A stretch of DNA of 64,000 bases from Mumia sp050632745 (GTDB lineage Bacteria > Actinomycetota > Actinomycetes > Propionibacteriales > Nocardioidaceae): positions 992,001 through 1,056,000 of the forward strand of contig NZ_JBODSD010000002.1 in NCBI RefSeq assembly GCF_050632745.1, in the 5' to 3' direction. The notes under the pieces are model-generated. The model ran no database searches, was not told where the DNA came from, and was given only the letters and a program-made list of their open reading frames with translations. The number at the start of each line of letters is the position of its first letter. The stretch's first letter is position 1. The position numbers were made by a program, and so were the translations under genes. This document shows, piece after piece, positions 46,614-55,906 of this stretch.

Positions 46614-47036
46614 CTAGCCCAGCCTCACCAGCTGCACGCGGCAGGACGGCGAGCTCCCTGGGTTCACCTTGAGGCGGTTCACGGTGAACGGCGTCTCGAC
46701 CGCGGTGACCACCTTCGGGATCACGATCCGACGGGCCGTCGCCTGGGTGGATCCCGGCGAGGCGACGAGCACCGTCACCCGGTAGTCCGCGGTGCCGGCC
46801 TGGTTGACGATCACGCCCTGGGCGACCCACACGGTGGGGTCTGCGGTCGGGACGCAGCGGAACGACAGCAGGTCCTCGGCAGCCGGGCGCGTGCCGCTGG
46901 CGGCCTGCGTCGCGGACGGGGTCGCGGACGGTGTGCCCTCCGCCGCGGCAGGTTGCTCCCCGCCTCCGCCGGAGCAGGCGCTGAGGGGCAGGACGAGGCC
47001 CGCGACCGTGAGGGCGAGAAGGCTGGTCCGGCGCAC
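46614..47036 (-). CDS. Hypothetical lipoprotein
   Basis: This 140-residue protein has a signal peptide with lipobox LPLSAC (Cys about 21), a Gly/Ala/Thr-rich spacer and a small beta-rich domain (about 60-140; FRCVPTADPTVWVAQGVIVNQ) with one Cys pair. No family was recognised. GTG start with the upstream region overlapping the SARP promoter. It is separated by 108 bp from the acyltransferase gene. Confidence 0.65.
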   Translation of the reverse strand: MRRTSLLALTVAGLVLPLSACSGGGGEQPAAAEGTPSATPSATQAASGTRPAAEDLLSFRCVPTADPTVWVAQGVIVNQAGTADYRVTVLVASPGSTQATARRIVIPKVVTAVETPFTVNRLKVNPGSSPSCRVQLVRLG

Positions 47037-47144
47037 AGCATCATGAGACCACGCGCGCCGCCGCGATCGGCGGAGGCACGTCGTGGACGGGCACGGAGAC
47101 CCGCCCGTGCGTCCGCGACGGTCCGGCGCTGACCCCTTCCCGGC

Positions 47145-47150
47145 CTATGT
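47145..47150 (+). promoter_or_regulatory. Candidate -10 box (TATGTT) of the SARP gene
   Basis: TATGTT fits TANNNT and lies 8 bases before the ATG at 47159. It contains the ATG at 47147, which would itself be the alternative start. This favours 47159 as a leaderless start. Confidence 0.4.
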
Positions 47151-47158
47151 TCGAGGTC

Positions 47159-49915
47159 ATGTGGTTCGCCGTTCTGGGCCCGCTCGAGGTCCACGACAGC
47201 GGGGGGAAGCCACTCCCGGTCCCGCCGACGCGGCAGCGGCTCCTGCTCGCGGCCCTGCTCTGCTCGGCGGGCGCACCGGTGTCCGTGGACCGGCTCGTCG
47301 ACCAGATCTGGCACGGCGACCCGCCCGGCACGGCGCGGGCGAACCTCCAGCTGTACGTCCACCGGCTGAGGCGCTGCCTGGGTGCCGACCGCATCGTGCA
47401 CCGCGCCGACGGCTACGCGATCGTGGTCGATCCCGACGAGCTGGACGCGGCGCGGTTCGAGACGCTCGCTCGCGACGGGAGGTACGAGGAGGCGCTCGCG
47501 CTCTGGCGCGGCACGCCGTACGCCGGTCTCGACGAGCTCGAGGTGGCACGCGAGCAGTCCACGCGGCTCGAGGAGCTGCGCTGGCACGCCCTCGCCGAGC
47601 GGGTCGAGTCGCAGCTGGCGCGCGGCGAGCACTCGGCGCTCGTCCCGGAGCTCACCGCGCTCGTCGCCGCGCACCCGCTGCACGAGCGGTTCCGCAGCCA
47701 GCTGATGCTCGCGCTCCACCGCTCGGGCCGTGCCGTCGACGCGCTCACGGTGTTCCAGGACGGGAGGCGGGCGCTCGTCGACGAGCTCGGCATCGAGCCG
47801 GGCACCGCGCTGCAGGACCTGCATGCGCGGATCCTCGACGACGACCCGGGCCTCGTGCCCGACGACGCGGTCGCGTCCCCGCTCGTGCCGGCGGAGGTCC
47901 CCGCCCCGACGGCGACCTTCACCGGTCGGGAGGCCGACGTCCGGCGGATCGCCGCCCTGCTCCGGACGGACGGCCGTACGCCGGTGGTCGCCATCACCGG
48001 CATCGGCGGGGTCGGCAAGTCGGCGCTCGGGGTGCAGACGGCCCACGAGGTCGCCGATCGTTTCCCGGACGGGCAGCTCTACGTCAACCTCCAGGGCGCG
48101 ACGCCCGGTGCGACGCCGCTGACTCCGGAGGAGGTCCTCGGGCGGTTCCTGCGGTCGCTGGGCGTCGCCGACTCGGCGGTGCCGTCGCGGCTGCACGAGG
48201 CCGCGTCCCGGTTCCGCTCCCTCACGGCCGAGCGCACGCTGCTGGTCGTGCTCGACGATGCCGCGGACGCCGCACAGGTCCGACCGCTGCTGCCGGGCGG
48301 CAAGGCGTGCGCCGTGCTGGTGACGAGCCGGCAGATCCTCACCGAGGTCGAGGGCGCGGTCAATCTCGGGCTGACCGCGCTCGGCCCCGGTGAGTCGGCG
48401 ACGCTGGTCGCCCGCCAGTGCGGCGACGACCGGCTCGCCGCGGAGCCCGCCGCCACGGCCGAGCTGGTCGAGCTGTGCGGTGGCCTCCCGCTCGCGCTGT
48501 GCCTCGCGGGGGCGCGCCTGGCGAGGCGACCGCAGTGGCCGGTGTCGGCGCTCGTCGGGCGCCTGCGCGACAGCCAGCGCCGGCTCGACGAGCTGCAGTC
48601 GGGCGACCGGGCGGTGCGCACGAGCTTCGGTGTGAGCCACGAGGACCTCCGCGCCGCGGCAGCCCGGGTCTTCGCCTGTCTCGCCCTGGTCGACGTGGCG
48701 GACGTGGGGACCGCCACCGCAGCGGCCGCCGCCGACCTGCCGGAGCACGTCGCCGAGGAGCTGCTCGAGGAGCTCGTCGACGCGCAGCTCCTCGAGTCGC
48801 CGACGGTCGGCCGGTTCCGCATGCACGACCTCATCCGCCTCTTCGCCCGGGAGCGCGCGACCGAGGAGCTGGCACGGGACGAACGCACCGCGGTGGTCCA
48901 CCGTGCGGCGCACCACTACCTCGCGACCGCCTACCAGGTCGCGGACTTCCAGAGTCCCGGCCACTGGCGCAACGGTCTTGCTCCGGCGTCCCTCCGCGAG
49001 GGAGGTTCCCCGATGCGCAGCGACGCCGACGTCACCGCCTGGTTGGTCGCCGAGCGCCAGAACCTGCGCGACGTCGCCCGGGAGATCGCCGCGTCGGACT
49101 CGGACGGACCGGCGGCGTGCGCCCTCTTCGCGAACCTTCTCTTCGCCTCGCTCAACACCCGTGGCCAGTGGTACGAGATCCGTTCCCTCAACGGCTTCGT
49201 CCTGGACGCCACCGCGGCTGACTCCGAGCACCTCGGCGACGCCCGGGCCCTGGCGCACAACGACCTCGGCTGGGCCTACGCCGTCCTGGGGCGGGGTGAC
49301 GACGCGGTTGCCCACCTCACCGAGGCGCTCGAGCACTGGGAACGGACCGGCCACGCTTCGGGCGAGGCCCACAGCCGGCGCTCGCTCGTCAAGGCGCTGA
49401 CGGTCACCGGCCGTCCGCAGGAGGCGCGGGACCAGGCGACGCGCGCGCTCGCCCTGTTCCGAGACCTGGGAGCGCGCACGGGCGAGATCGACTGCCTCAT
49501 CGCGATCGGTCTGATCCACGCGCACGAGGACCGCCTCGGCGACGCGATCGAGACCCACGAGAAGGCGCTCGCGATCGCGACCGAGGTCGACGACGAGTGG
49601 CATCGGGGAGCGGTGCTCGGCAACCTCGGTGACCTGTACCGGCGCGACGGTCAGCCCGCCCGCGCGAGAGCGCACTTCGAGGACGCTCTGACGGTCGACC
49701 GCGTCGTGGGCAACGACGGCACCTACTACGAGGCCGAGCACCTGTGGGGCCTGGGCTCCACGCTGCACGAGCTCGGCGACGCCCACGCGCACGCGTGCTG
49801 GGACAGGGCGGCTTGGATCCTGCGCGACCTCGGCCTCGTCGGCGCGGAGGAGTACGACGCGATCGTGAGCGTCGCTGTGCCGCCCCTCCCCGAGGTGATC
49901 GCTCAGCAGCTCTGA
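47159..49915 (+). CDS. AfsR/SARP-family transcriptional regulator with BTAD, NB-ARC and TPR domains
   Basis: This 918-residue regulator has an N-terminal winged helix (WFAVLGPLEVHDSGGKPL to about 95), a BTAD domain (about 98-240; ELGIEPGTALQDLHARIL), an NB-ARC ATPase (Walker A GIGGVGKS near 285, TLLVVLDDAADAAQVRPLL) and C-terminal TPR-like repeats (about 620-910). Such proteins often activate secondary metabolism, but no biosynthetic cluster lies here. The stop codon is inside a terminator hairpin. Confidence 0.88.
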   Translation: MWFAVLGPLEVHDSGGKPLPVPPTRQRLLLAALLCSAGAPVSVDRLVDQIWHGDPPGTARANLQLYVHRLRRCLGADRIVHRADGYAIVVDPDELDAARFETLARDGRYEEALALWRGTPYAGLDELEVAREQSTRLEELRWHALAERVESQLARGEHSALVPELTALVAAHPLHERFRSQLMLALHRSGRAVDALTVFQDGRRALVDELGIEPGTALQDLHARILDDDPGLVPDDAVASPLVPAEVPAPTATFTGREADVRRIAALLRTDGRTPVVAITGIGGVGKSALGVQTAHEVADRFPDGQLYVNLQGATPGATPLTPEEVLGRFLRSLGVADSAVPSRLHEAASRFRSLTAERTLLVVLDDAADAAQVRPLLPGGKACAVLVTSRQILTEVEGAVNLGLTALGPGESATLVARQCGDDRLAAEPAATAELVELCGGLPLALCLAGARLARRPQWPVSALVGRLRDSQRRLDELQSGDRAVRTSFGVSHEDLRAAAARVFACLALVDVADVGTATAAAAADLPEHVAEELLEELVDAQLLESPTVGRFRMHDLIRLFARERATEELARDERTAVVHRAAHHYLATAYQVADFQSPGHWRNGLAPASLREGGSPMRSDADVTAWLVAERQNLRDVAREIAASDSDGPAACALFANLLFASLNTRGQWYEIRSLNGFVLDATAADSEHLGDARALAHNDLGWAYAVLGRGDDAVAHLTEALEHWERTGHASGEAHSRRSLVKALTVTGRPQEARDQATRALALFRDLGARTGEIDCLIAIGLIHAHEDRLGDAIETHEKALAIATEVDDEWHRGAVLGNLGDLYRRDGQPARARAHFEDALTVDRVVGNDGTYYEAEHLWGLGSTLHELGDAHAHACWDRAAWILRDLGLVGAEEYDAIVSVAVPPLPEVIAQQL

Positions 49916-49928
49916 GCGACCACCTCGG
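49890..49928. terminator. Terminator hairpin spanning the SARP stop codon
   Basis: CCGAGGTG-AT-CGCTCA (49890-49905) pairs with TGAGCG-AC-CACCTCGG (49913-49928) around loop GCAGCTC, with a 2-base internal mismatch. The stop TGA is in the right arm. It lies between convergent genes and can serve both. Confidence 0.75.
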
Positions 49929-49952
49929 CGGGGCGGCGTACGGCGGTCCCGC

Positions 49953-52856
49953 TCAGCGTCCGAGCGAGACCGCGAGCTCGTCGACCTGGAAGCGCGGCGC
50001 CCAGGCGGGCAGCGTGCTCCCGACCGCCCTCATCCCGACGGTCAGTCCCGTGATCGCCGTGCTCCCGGACCAGTCGGCCAGCGGGACCGACACGGTGTTC
50101 CACCGGTCCGGCGAGAACGCCACGTCGACCTCGCGGGTCGTCCCGTCGGCGGCGGTCAGACGGGCCACGGCGCGGTAGCCGGTCGCCCCGGTCGCTCCCC
50201 CGTACGCGTTCAGCTGAAGGTCCAGCGCACGCGCAGCGGAGAGGTCGAGCGGCTCGGTGAACGTGCGGGTGACCGTCCGAAGCGCTCCCGGTGCGGCCGC
50301 GGTCCCGACGGCTTCGAGCGCCCAGGCACCGGCGTACGGCCGTCCCGGTCCGTTGGCCAGCGTGCCGACGCGCGAGACGGCGGAGACATGGTCCCCCGGC
50401 GCCCACCCCGACGCGCCGCTCTCGAACCCTTCGAGCGTCAGCCGTGGCGCCGCGACCGGGACCGCGACGGTGTCGTCGCCGACGTCGAGGCAGACCGCTC
50501 CGGAGCCCGTCGTGGAGACGTCGACCGGCACCTCGAGGGTCCGCGAGCGCCCCACGTGCAGCGACCGGAGGTCGATCCGCGTCGTGGGCACCTCCCACCC
50601 CCCGCACGAGCGGAGGAGGGCGCTGTCCTGACCGCGGGCGTCCAGGCCGTCGAGGTGCAGGCGGAGCACGGCCGACAGATCGGCCTTCGCCTCGATCTCG
50701 CCCGACGCGAGCAGGTTGGCCGCAGTGGACGGCGACGCGTACGGGGTGAGGCCGACCCGCACGACGCGGACGGTGGTCGCACGGGTACGCGAGCCGGTGC
50801 CGCGGACCCACACCTGCACCTTCGCGATGCGGCCGTGCGCGAGCAGCGAGCCGAGGTCGGCGGCGACGGTACGGACGGACCCGTCCGACGGCAGCCGCGC
50901 GTCCGACTGGACCACCTGCCCCGTCGCCGTCGTCACGCGCAGCCGCGCGACGACCTCCTCGTCGGCGAAGCCCGCGAGGGCCGCGGTCAACCAGCGGCGG
51001 CCGCGCAGCGCGAACGGCTGGTCCCAGGTGCGCCCGATCCCTCGCCACTGCTGGTCGAACGTCCCGCCGCCGGAGGTGAGCTGCCATCCGGTCTCCGTGA
51101 CCGTGGCCGCGCTGACGTTGTGACCGAGCGTCCAGCCCGCGAAGTCCGCACCCGTGAGGTCGGACTCGTTCACCGGCCGCACACCCGCTCCGCTGCCGAC
51201 GGTGCGCGTGACGGGCCGTTCGGCGAGGGCCGCCGGGTCGAACCCGGGGATGACCTCGCTCCAGTCGTCGATCCCGATCACGTCCTTCGCGAAGGCCGTG
51301 GCCTCCAGCGAGCGGGCGGTGTCGATGTCGCGGAAGACGTCGTAGACCAGCTTCGGCCGCAGCGGTGCCGCGGGGTTGGCGCTCGTGGTGTCGCGCGCCC
51401 ACAGGCCGAGGTTCAAGCCTCCCTCGCCGCCGTGGTCGACGTGCCGGTGCAGGATGAAGGAGTCGATCCCCGGCAGGAATCGCGACCGGTAATAGGCGTA
51501 GGCGTAGCAGGCGGCCTGGAGTCGCTCCGCCTCCTCGTCGGACCCTCGGGTGTTGCATCCCTGCTCGGAGAGGATCACGCGGCGCGCCGCACCGTCGTAC
51601 GTCAGCGCCGGCCGCTGGAGGTAGTCCGTCAGCACGTTCAGGTTGCGGAAGGTCACCACCGGCGCGTCGGGGCTGTCGGTCGCGTCCGGGTCGTCCCACA
51701 CCGTCGGGTCGAAGAGGTCCTGCGGGTACGGGTGGTAGGCGACGTGCCAGGGGAAGTCGCCCGTACGACCGCTCAGCGCTGCGAGCCCGTCGAGAAGGTC
51801 ACGCCCGGCGTAGTAGCGCGTCGGAGCGGCCTCGTCGGGGTTCGCGCCGCTCGGGCGGGTCCAGCTGTGGGTCATCGAGACGTACGTCCGTGCGGAGGCG
51901 GAGAACTTCGTGGTCGCCAGCCAGCCGATCCGCAGCGCGCGGGCGTACCCGTCGAGGAACGCGTCGAGCGGCTTGTCGCCGGAGTGCGACCACTCCCACT
52001 GCGCGTCGACCTCGTTGCCCATGATGAAGCCGTCCGCGCGGCCGTACCGGCGGTCCTCCCGCGTGTAGCGGTCGGCGAGCAGCTCCATCGCGGCCGTCAG
52101 GTACGCGACGCCCTCGGGGGTCTTCGTGTTGAACCCCATCACCGTGCCGCCGGACGTTCCCGCGCCGGGGTCGGTGAGCACGCTCGCCGCAGAACGCGAG
52201 TCGCCGCTGCGGTAGACGAGGATGATCAGGTCCACCGACGACCCCGCCTCGGACGAGCCGCGGATCTGCCGGTCGAGCGACTCGAGTGCGGAGCGGGAGA
52301 ACCAGAACGTACGCCCCCCGCTGACGTACTCGACCGTCTCGGCGGCCGTGCCGGGCCGGGTCCACATGATCTGGCCGAGCGAGACGTTGATCGCGGCCGA
52401 CTGCACGCCGAGGTCCTCGGCGTCGTCGGTCAGCTGGACCTGCAGACCCTTCTTGCTCCGGACCGGCGTCGGCGGGAAGTCCGCACGCGCCGGCGCTGTC
52501 ACGTCGTCGACGAAGTGCGCAGGGCTCGCGACACCTCCCGCCGCAGCGACGAACTGGGCGTAGCGGAGATCCGTACCCGCGTCCGTGACCCGCGGGAGCA
52601 CCGCGCGGAAGGTCCCGTCGGCGCCGACCGACGCCGTCCCCTCCGCCGTGGCCCCACCTGCGTCCGTCGCCGCGCTCGACGCGGTGACCGCGACGGTCTC
52701 CCCCGGCGCCGCGACGCCACGGACCTCGACCTGCTCCGCCCCGTACGTGACACCCGCGATCTCGGGCGCGGTCTCGGCGCCGAGCGCGGGGCCCTGGGCG
52801 GCCGGGACGAGGGCGGCGATGACCGCCGCCGCCGTCCCGGCGACCAGCGCCCTCAT
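49953..52856 (-). CDS. Secreted DUF5722 protein, putative clan GH-A glycosidase, with C-terminal carbohydrate-binding-like module
   Basis: This 967-residue exported protein has a signal peptide of about 27 residues. The central domain (about 150-500) is DUF5722 and looks like a TIM-barrel glycosidase: FIMGNEVDAQWEW has the Asn-Glu acid/base pattern and VILSEQGCNT a Glu suited as nucleophile. The C-terminal 145 residues resemble the same region of the neighbouring GH78-like enzyme. The ATG at 52856 overlaps that enzyme's stop (ATGA). Substrate unknown; rhamnose-containing polysaccharide is inferred from context. Confidence 0.78.
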   Translation of the reverse strand: MRALVAGTAAAVIAALVPAAQGPALGAETAPEIAGVTYGAEQVEVRGVAAPGETVAVTASSAATDAGGATAEGTASVGADGTFRAVLPRVTDAGTDLRYAQFVAAAGGVASPAHFVDDVTAPARADFPPTPVRSKKGLQVQLTDDAEDLGVQSAAINVSLGQIMWTRPGTAAETVEYVSGGRTFWFSRSALESLDRQIRGSSEAGSSVDLIILVYRSGDSRSAASVLTDPGAGTSGGTVMGFNTKTPEGVAYLTAAMELLADRYTREDRRYGRADGFIMGNEVDAQWEWSHSGDKPLDAFLDGYARALRIGWLATTKFSASARTYVSMTHSWTRPSGANPDEAAPTRYYAGRDLLDGLAALSGRTGDFPWHVAYHPYPQDLFDPTVWDDPDATDSPDAPVVTFRNLNVLTDYLQRPALTYDGAARRVILSEQGCNTRGSDEEAERLQAACYAYAYYRSRFLPGIDSFILHRHVDHGGEGGLNLGLWARDTTSANPAAPLRPKLVYDVFRDIDTARSLEATAFAKDVIGIDDWSEVIPGFDPAALAERPVTRTVGSGAGVRPVNESDLTGADFAGWTLGHNVSAATVTETGWQLTSGGGTFDQQWRGIGRTWDQPFALRGRRWLTAALAGFADEEVVARLRVTTATGQVVQSDARLPSDGSVRTVAADLGSLLAHGRIAKVQVWVRGTGSRTRATTVRVVRVGLTPYASPSTAANLLASGEIEAKADLSAVLRLHLDGLDARGQDSALLRSCGGWEVPTTRIDLRSLHVGRSRTLEVPVDVSTTGSGAVCLDVGDDTVAVPVAAPRLTLEGFESGASGWAPGDHVSAVSRVGTLANGPGRPYAGAWALEAVGTAAAPGALRTVTRTFTEPLDLSAARALDLQLNAYGGATGATGYRAVARLTAADGTTREVDVAFSPDRWNTVSVPLADWSGSTAITGLTVGMRAVGSTLPAWAPRFQVDELAVSLGR

Positions 52857-55800
52857 GACACCCACGCGACCTCGTCGATCTGGAAGCGGTGACCCCAGAC
52901 GAAGGTGCTGCCCTGCGGTTGGAAGACCACCTCGACCTTCTTCACCGCCGCCTTGCCGGCCCAGGACCGCAGGTCGACCTCGAGGAGGTTCCAGCTGTCC
53001 GGGTTCACCGAGAACGCCTTCTCCAGCGCGTCACCCGACGTCGGCGTCAGCCGGACGGTCACCTGGTAGCCGGTCGCTCCCGGCAGACCGCCGTACGAGT
53101 CGAACCGCAGCGACAGCGACGACGCGTCGGACAGGTCGATCGCCGTCTCGGGCGCCAGCACCACCGATCGCGGCTTGTCGCCCGAGGTGCCCGGCACCGT
53201 CGCCTCCAGCGCGCCGGACCCGGCGAACGGCTTCCCGGGACCGTTGGCGAAGCCCGTCACCCGAGCGACGGAGGTGACGTTCTCCCCCGCCTTCCAGCCG
53301 TCGGTGCCGTCGTCGAAGCTGGACAGCGTCACCGTGCGCTTGAGGCGTACGGACGCGCCGTCCTCGACCGACGTCTCGCCGTCGGCCGTGCGGTAGCGCA
53401 GGCGTGCCGTCACCGGGAACTCACCGCTGGCGGTGCCCTCGGGGACGAGGACGAAGAACCGGTACGCGTGCTCGACGGGGCGCCCGGACGAGTCGAGCGA
53501 CACCGGACGCGACGGGGCCGACACCTTCCAGCCGTCCGGCGCGTCGACCTCGAGCGTGCCGGCCAGCTGCTTCGGCGCGGTGCCCGTGACGACGGCGTCG
53601 AACGCCTGCATCTGGCCCGGCTCGACGGTCGCGGCGGAGGGCGAGACGACGACCGTCGCCTCGGTCTGCGCCGTCCCGCTCGCCACCGCGCGGACCGCGT
53701 GCTTGCCCGCGCCCAGGTCGCCGACCACGACGTACCCGTCGGCATCCGGCTCCGCCGTGACCTTGCGACCGTCGACGGTCACCGTCACGTCGCGGCCGAA
53801 CGTCGGCACCGCCACGTCGGCCGAGGTGTCGTCAGGGACGTCCACCTGCGTGGTGAAGGTGTCGCCACGGCGCTCCCACGACGTCGCGATCGTGCCGTGC
53901 GGGGTCGGGACCGTGCCCTCGGCCCAGGTCAGCGAGCCGGGGTGCGGACGTACCTCGAACTCCGAGAAGCCGGGCTTCGTCGGCTTCACGCCGAGGACCT
54001 GCGTCGACAGGCTCACCGTCGGGCCCGCCGCCCAGCCGTGCGCCAGGCTCGAGAACTGCTCGAGGTTGGGCCGCCCGTTGGCTTGGACGTGCTCCCAGAA
54101 CGTCGATCCGGGATCCTGGTCGAGCATCCAGCCCCAGAAGCGCTTCATGAGGGTGAAGCCCGACTCCTCGTCCAGCGCCGACGCGCCGGGCGCGGTCAGC
54201 CGGGCGTCGACCTCGAACCAGCTCGGCAGCGGCGCGTGGAAGGCAGGCAGCGATGCGTTGGGCGTCGACGGCGACACGGTCAGCGCGCCGCGGTCGTTCC
54301 AGCTGTTCTTCCGCAGGTAGGTCATCGCGCGGCCCGCCTGCTCCTCCGAGGCGACGCCCGCGAGCACCGCCATCGCGTTGCCGTCCTGCGGGAACGCGCC
54401 GCGAGTCTCGGTCGACAGCCGGTAGGCCCCGACCTCGTCGTCCCACAGCGCGTCGTTCACGGTGTCGCGGACCTCGGCGGCACGCTCCTCGTACGCGGCA
54501 GCCTCGTCCGGGGCACCTGCGGGCTCCGCCAGCGACGCCATCTGGTCGAGGTTGCGGGCGTACAGCGCGTTGACGTACGTCTCGTGGCCGCAGTCGGTGT
54601 AGCCGTAGTGGCCGCACGACCCGGACGCCGCGAAACCGATCAGCCCGCTGTCGTCGCGCTGACCCTCGAGCCAGGCGACGGCCTTCGTCATCGCCGGCCA
54701 CCACGTCTTCAGGTAGTCGCCGTCGCCGGTCCACTGGTAGTGGTCCGCCATGTTGCTGACGAACCACGTCACGTACTCGCCGTACGTCCGCAGCTCGTTG
54801 CGGTTGTGCTCGCCGACCAGGCTCGCCGCGGGCATGTAGCCGTCCTCGAGCTGCTGACCCGCGAGGCTCGTGAGCGAGTTCTCGACGGCGTCGAGGTCGT
54901 GGGTGCTCACGTACGCGACCGGGTTCTGGACGGCGAGGTCGCCCTGCCACACGATCCGGTCACGCTTGCCGCCGTCGAAGATGACGTCCTTGTCGGGGTC
55001 GGCCCCCGGCACGTCGTCGTCGGCGTGGTCGCGCTCGCCGGTGGTGTAGGGCCACGACTTCGCGGTGTTCGGCTTGTCGGTGTTGATCTGCACCGTGTAG
55101 GCACCGGCGTACCAGATCTTGTTGAGCTCGTCGTCGCTCGACAGGAAGTGACCCTCGTAGTCGGTCAGGTCGTCGCCCTGCCCCGACGCGGCCGTGAACC
55201 GCATCGAGACGGCGTCGACGTCGACCCAGCCGGGTCCGTCGAGGAAGAGCGTCGCGTACCGGTAGCCGCCGCGCAGCTCGGGATCCTCGAGATCCGCGGG
55301 CAGCGTCGCGTCGGCGAGCGGGAGCGTGTGGCTGTCGGTGTCCTTCGTGTAGGGCTGGCCCGGGAACCCGTTCCAGATGTTCGCGGTGTCGCAGCCCGGG
55401 GCGAGCGCGGTCTGGCCGTTGTTCTGCCCGGTCCAGCGTGCGAGGTACTCCAGCGACTCGCTGTAGCAGACGTGCAGCTCCGGGCGGCTCGACGACGCCG
55501 CGAGGACACGTGCCGCGACCGGCCCCGAGACCTCCTTGCCGAAGTCCAGGATCACCAGGGGCGACGTGGTGCGGTCGCCCTCGCTGCTGAGGCGTACGGA
55601 CTTGCCGTCGCGCGTGAGCAGGGTGTCGGCCTTGCCGCTCACCGCGCCGCCGCGCTCGAGCACGTCCTCGACGGAGGTCGGCTTCACGGTGCGGCTCGTC
55701 GGGGCGAGGACGTAGTCGCGCCACTTGCCACGCGTCGGCGTGTAGTCGGCCTTCTCCCACGCCTTGCCGGGCGTCCCTGCGCTGCTGCCCTTCGCCGCGG

Positions 55801-55906
55801 CCGTGACGGCCCCCGACGACCCCGCGCCGGAGACGGCGAGGGCGGCGCCCAGCGCGAGCGCGCTCGCGACGGCGGTCAGTCGTGCTGTCGATCCGGTCCG
55901 CCTCAT
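52853..55906 (-). CDS. Secreted alpha-L-rhamnosidase-like enzyme (GH78-type) with C-terminal binding module
   Basis: This 1017-residue protein has a signal peptide, an N-terminal beta region, a (alpha/alpha)6 catalytic domain and a C-terminal module. GGKRDRIVWQGDL is a variant of the usual GH78 RDERxxWxGD motif, and FWEHVQANG follows in the second half. HGWAAGPTVSL is typical. The C-terminal module (about 875-1017) matches that of the DUF5722 protein. It is coupled by ATGA overlaps to both neighbours. Confidence 0.82.
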   Translation of the reverse strand: MRRTGSTARLTAVASALALGAALAVSGAGSSGAVTAAAKGSSAGTPGKAWEKADYTPTRGKWRDYVLAPTSRTVKPTSVEDVLERGGAVSGKADTLLTRDGKSVRLSSEGDRTTSPLVILDFGKEVSGPVAARVLAASSSRPELHVCYSESLEYLARWTGQNNGQTALAPGCDTANIWNGFPGQPYTKDTDSHTLPLADATLPADLEDPELRGGYRYATLFLDGPGWVDVDAVSMRFTAASGQGDDLTDYEGHFLSSDDELNKIWYAGAYTVQINTDKPNTAKSWPYTTGERDHADDDVPGADPDKDVIFDGGKRDRIVWQGDLAVQNPVAYVSTHDLDAVENSLTSLAGQQLEDGYMPAASLVGEHNRNELRTYGEYVTWFVSNMADHYQWTGDGDYLKTWWPAMTKAVAWLEGQRDDSGLIGFAASGSCGHYGYTDCGHETYVNALYARNLDQMASLAEPAGAPDEAAAYEERAAEVRDTVNDALWDDEVGAYRLSTETRGAFPQDGNAMAVLAGVASEEQAGRAMTYLRKNSWNDRGALTVSPSTPNASLPAFHAPLPSWFEVDARLTAPGASALDEESGFTLMKRFWGWMLDQDPGSTFWEHVQANGRPNLEQFSSLAHGWAAGPTVSLSTQVLGVKPTKPGFSEFEVRPHPGSLTWAEGTVPTPHGTIATSWERRGDTFTTQVDVPDDTSADVAVPTFGRDVTVTVDGRKVTAEPDADGYVVVGDLGAGKHAVRAVASGTAQTEATVVVSPSAATVEPGQMQAFDAVVTGTAPKQLAGTLEVDAPDGWKVSAPSRPVSLDSSGRPVEHAYRFFVLVPEGTASGEFPVTARLRYRTADGETSVEDGASVRLKRTVTLSSFDDGTDGWKAGENVTSVARVTGFANGPGKPFAGSGALEATVPGTSGDKPRSVVLAPETAIDLSDASSLSLRFDSYGGLPGATGYQVTVRLTPTSGDALEKAFSVNPDSWNLLEVDLRSWAGKAAVKKVEVVFQPQGSTFVWGHRFQIDEVAWVS

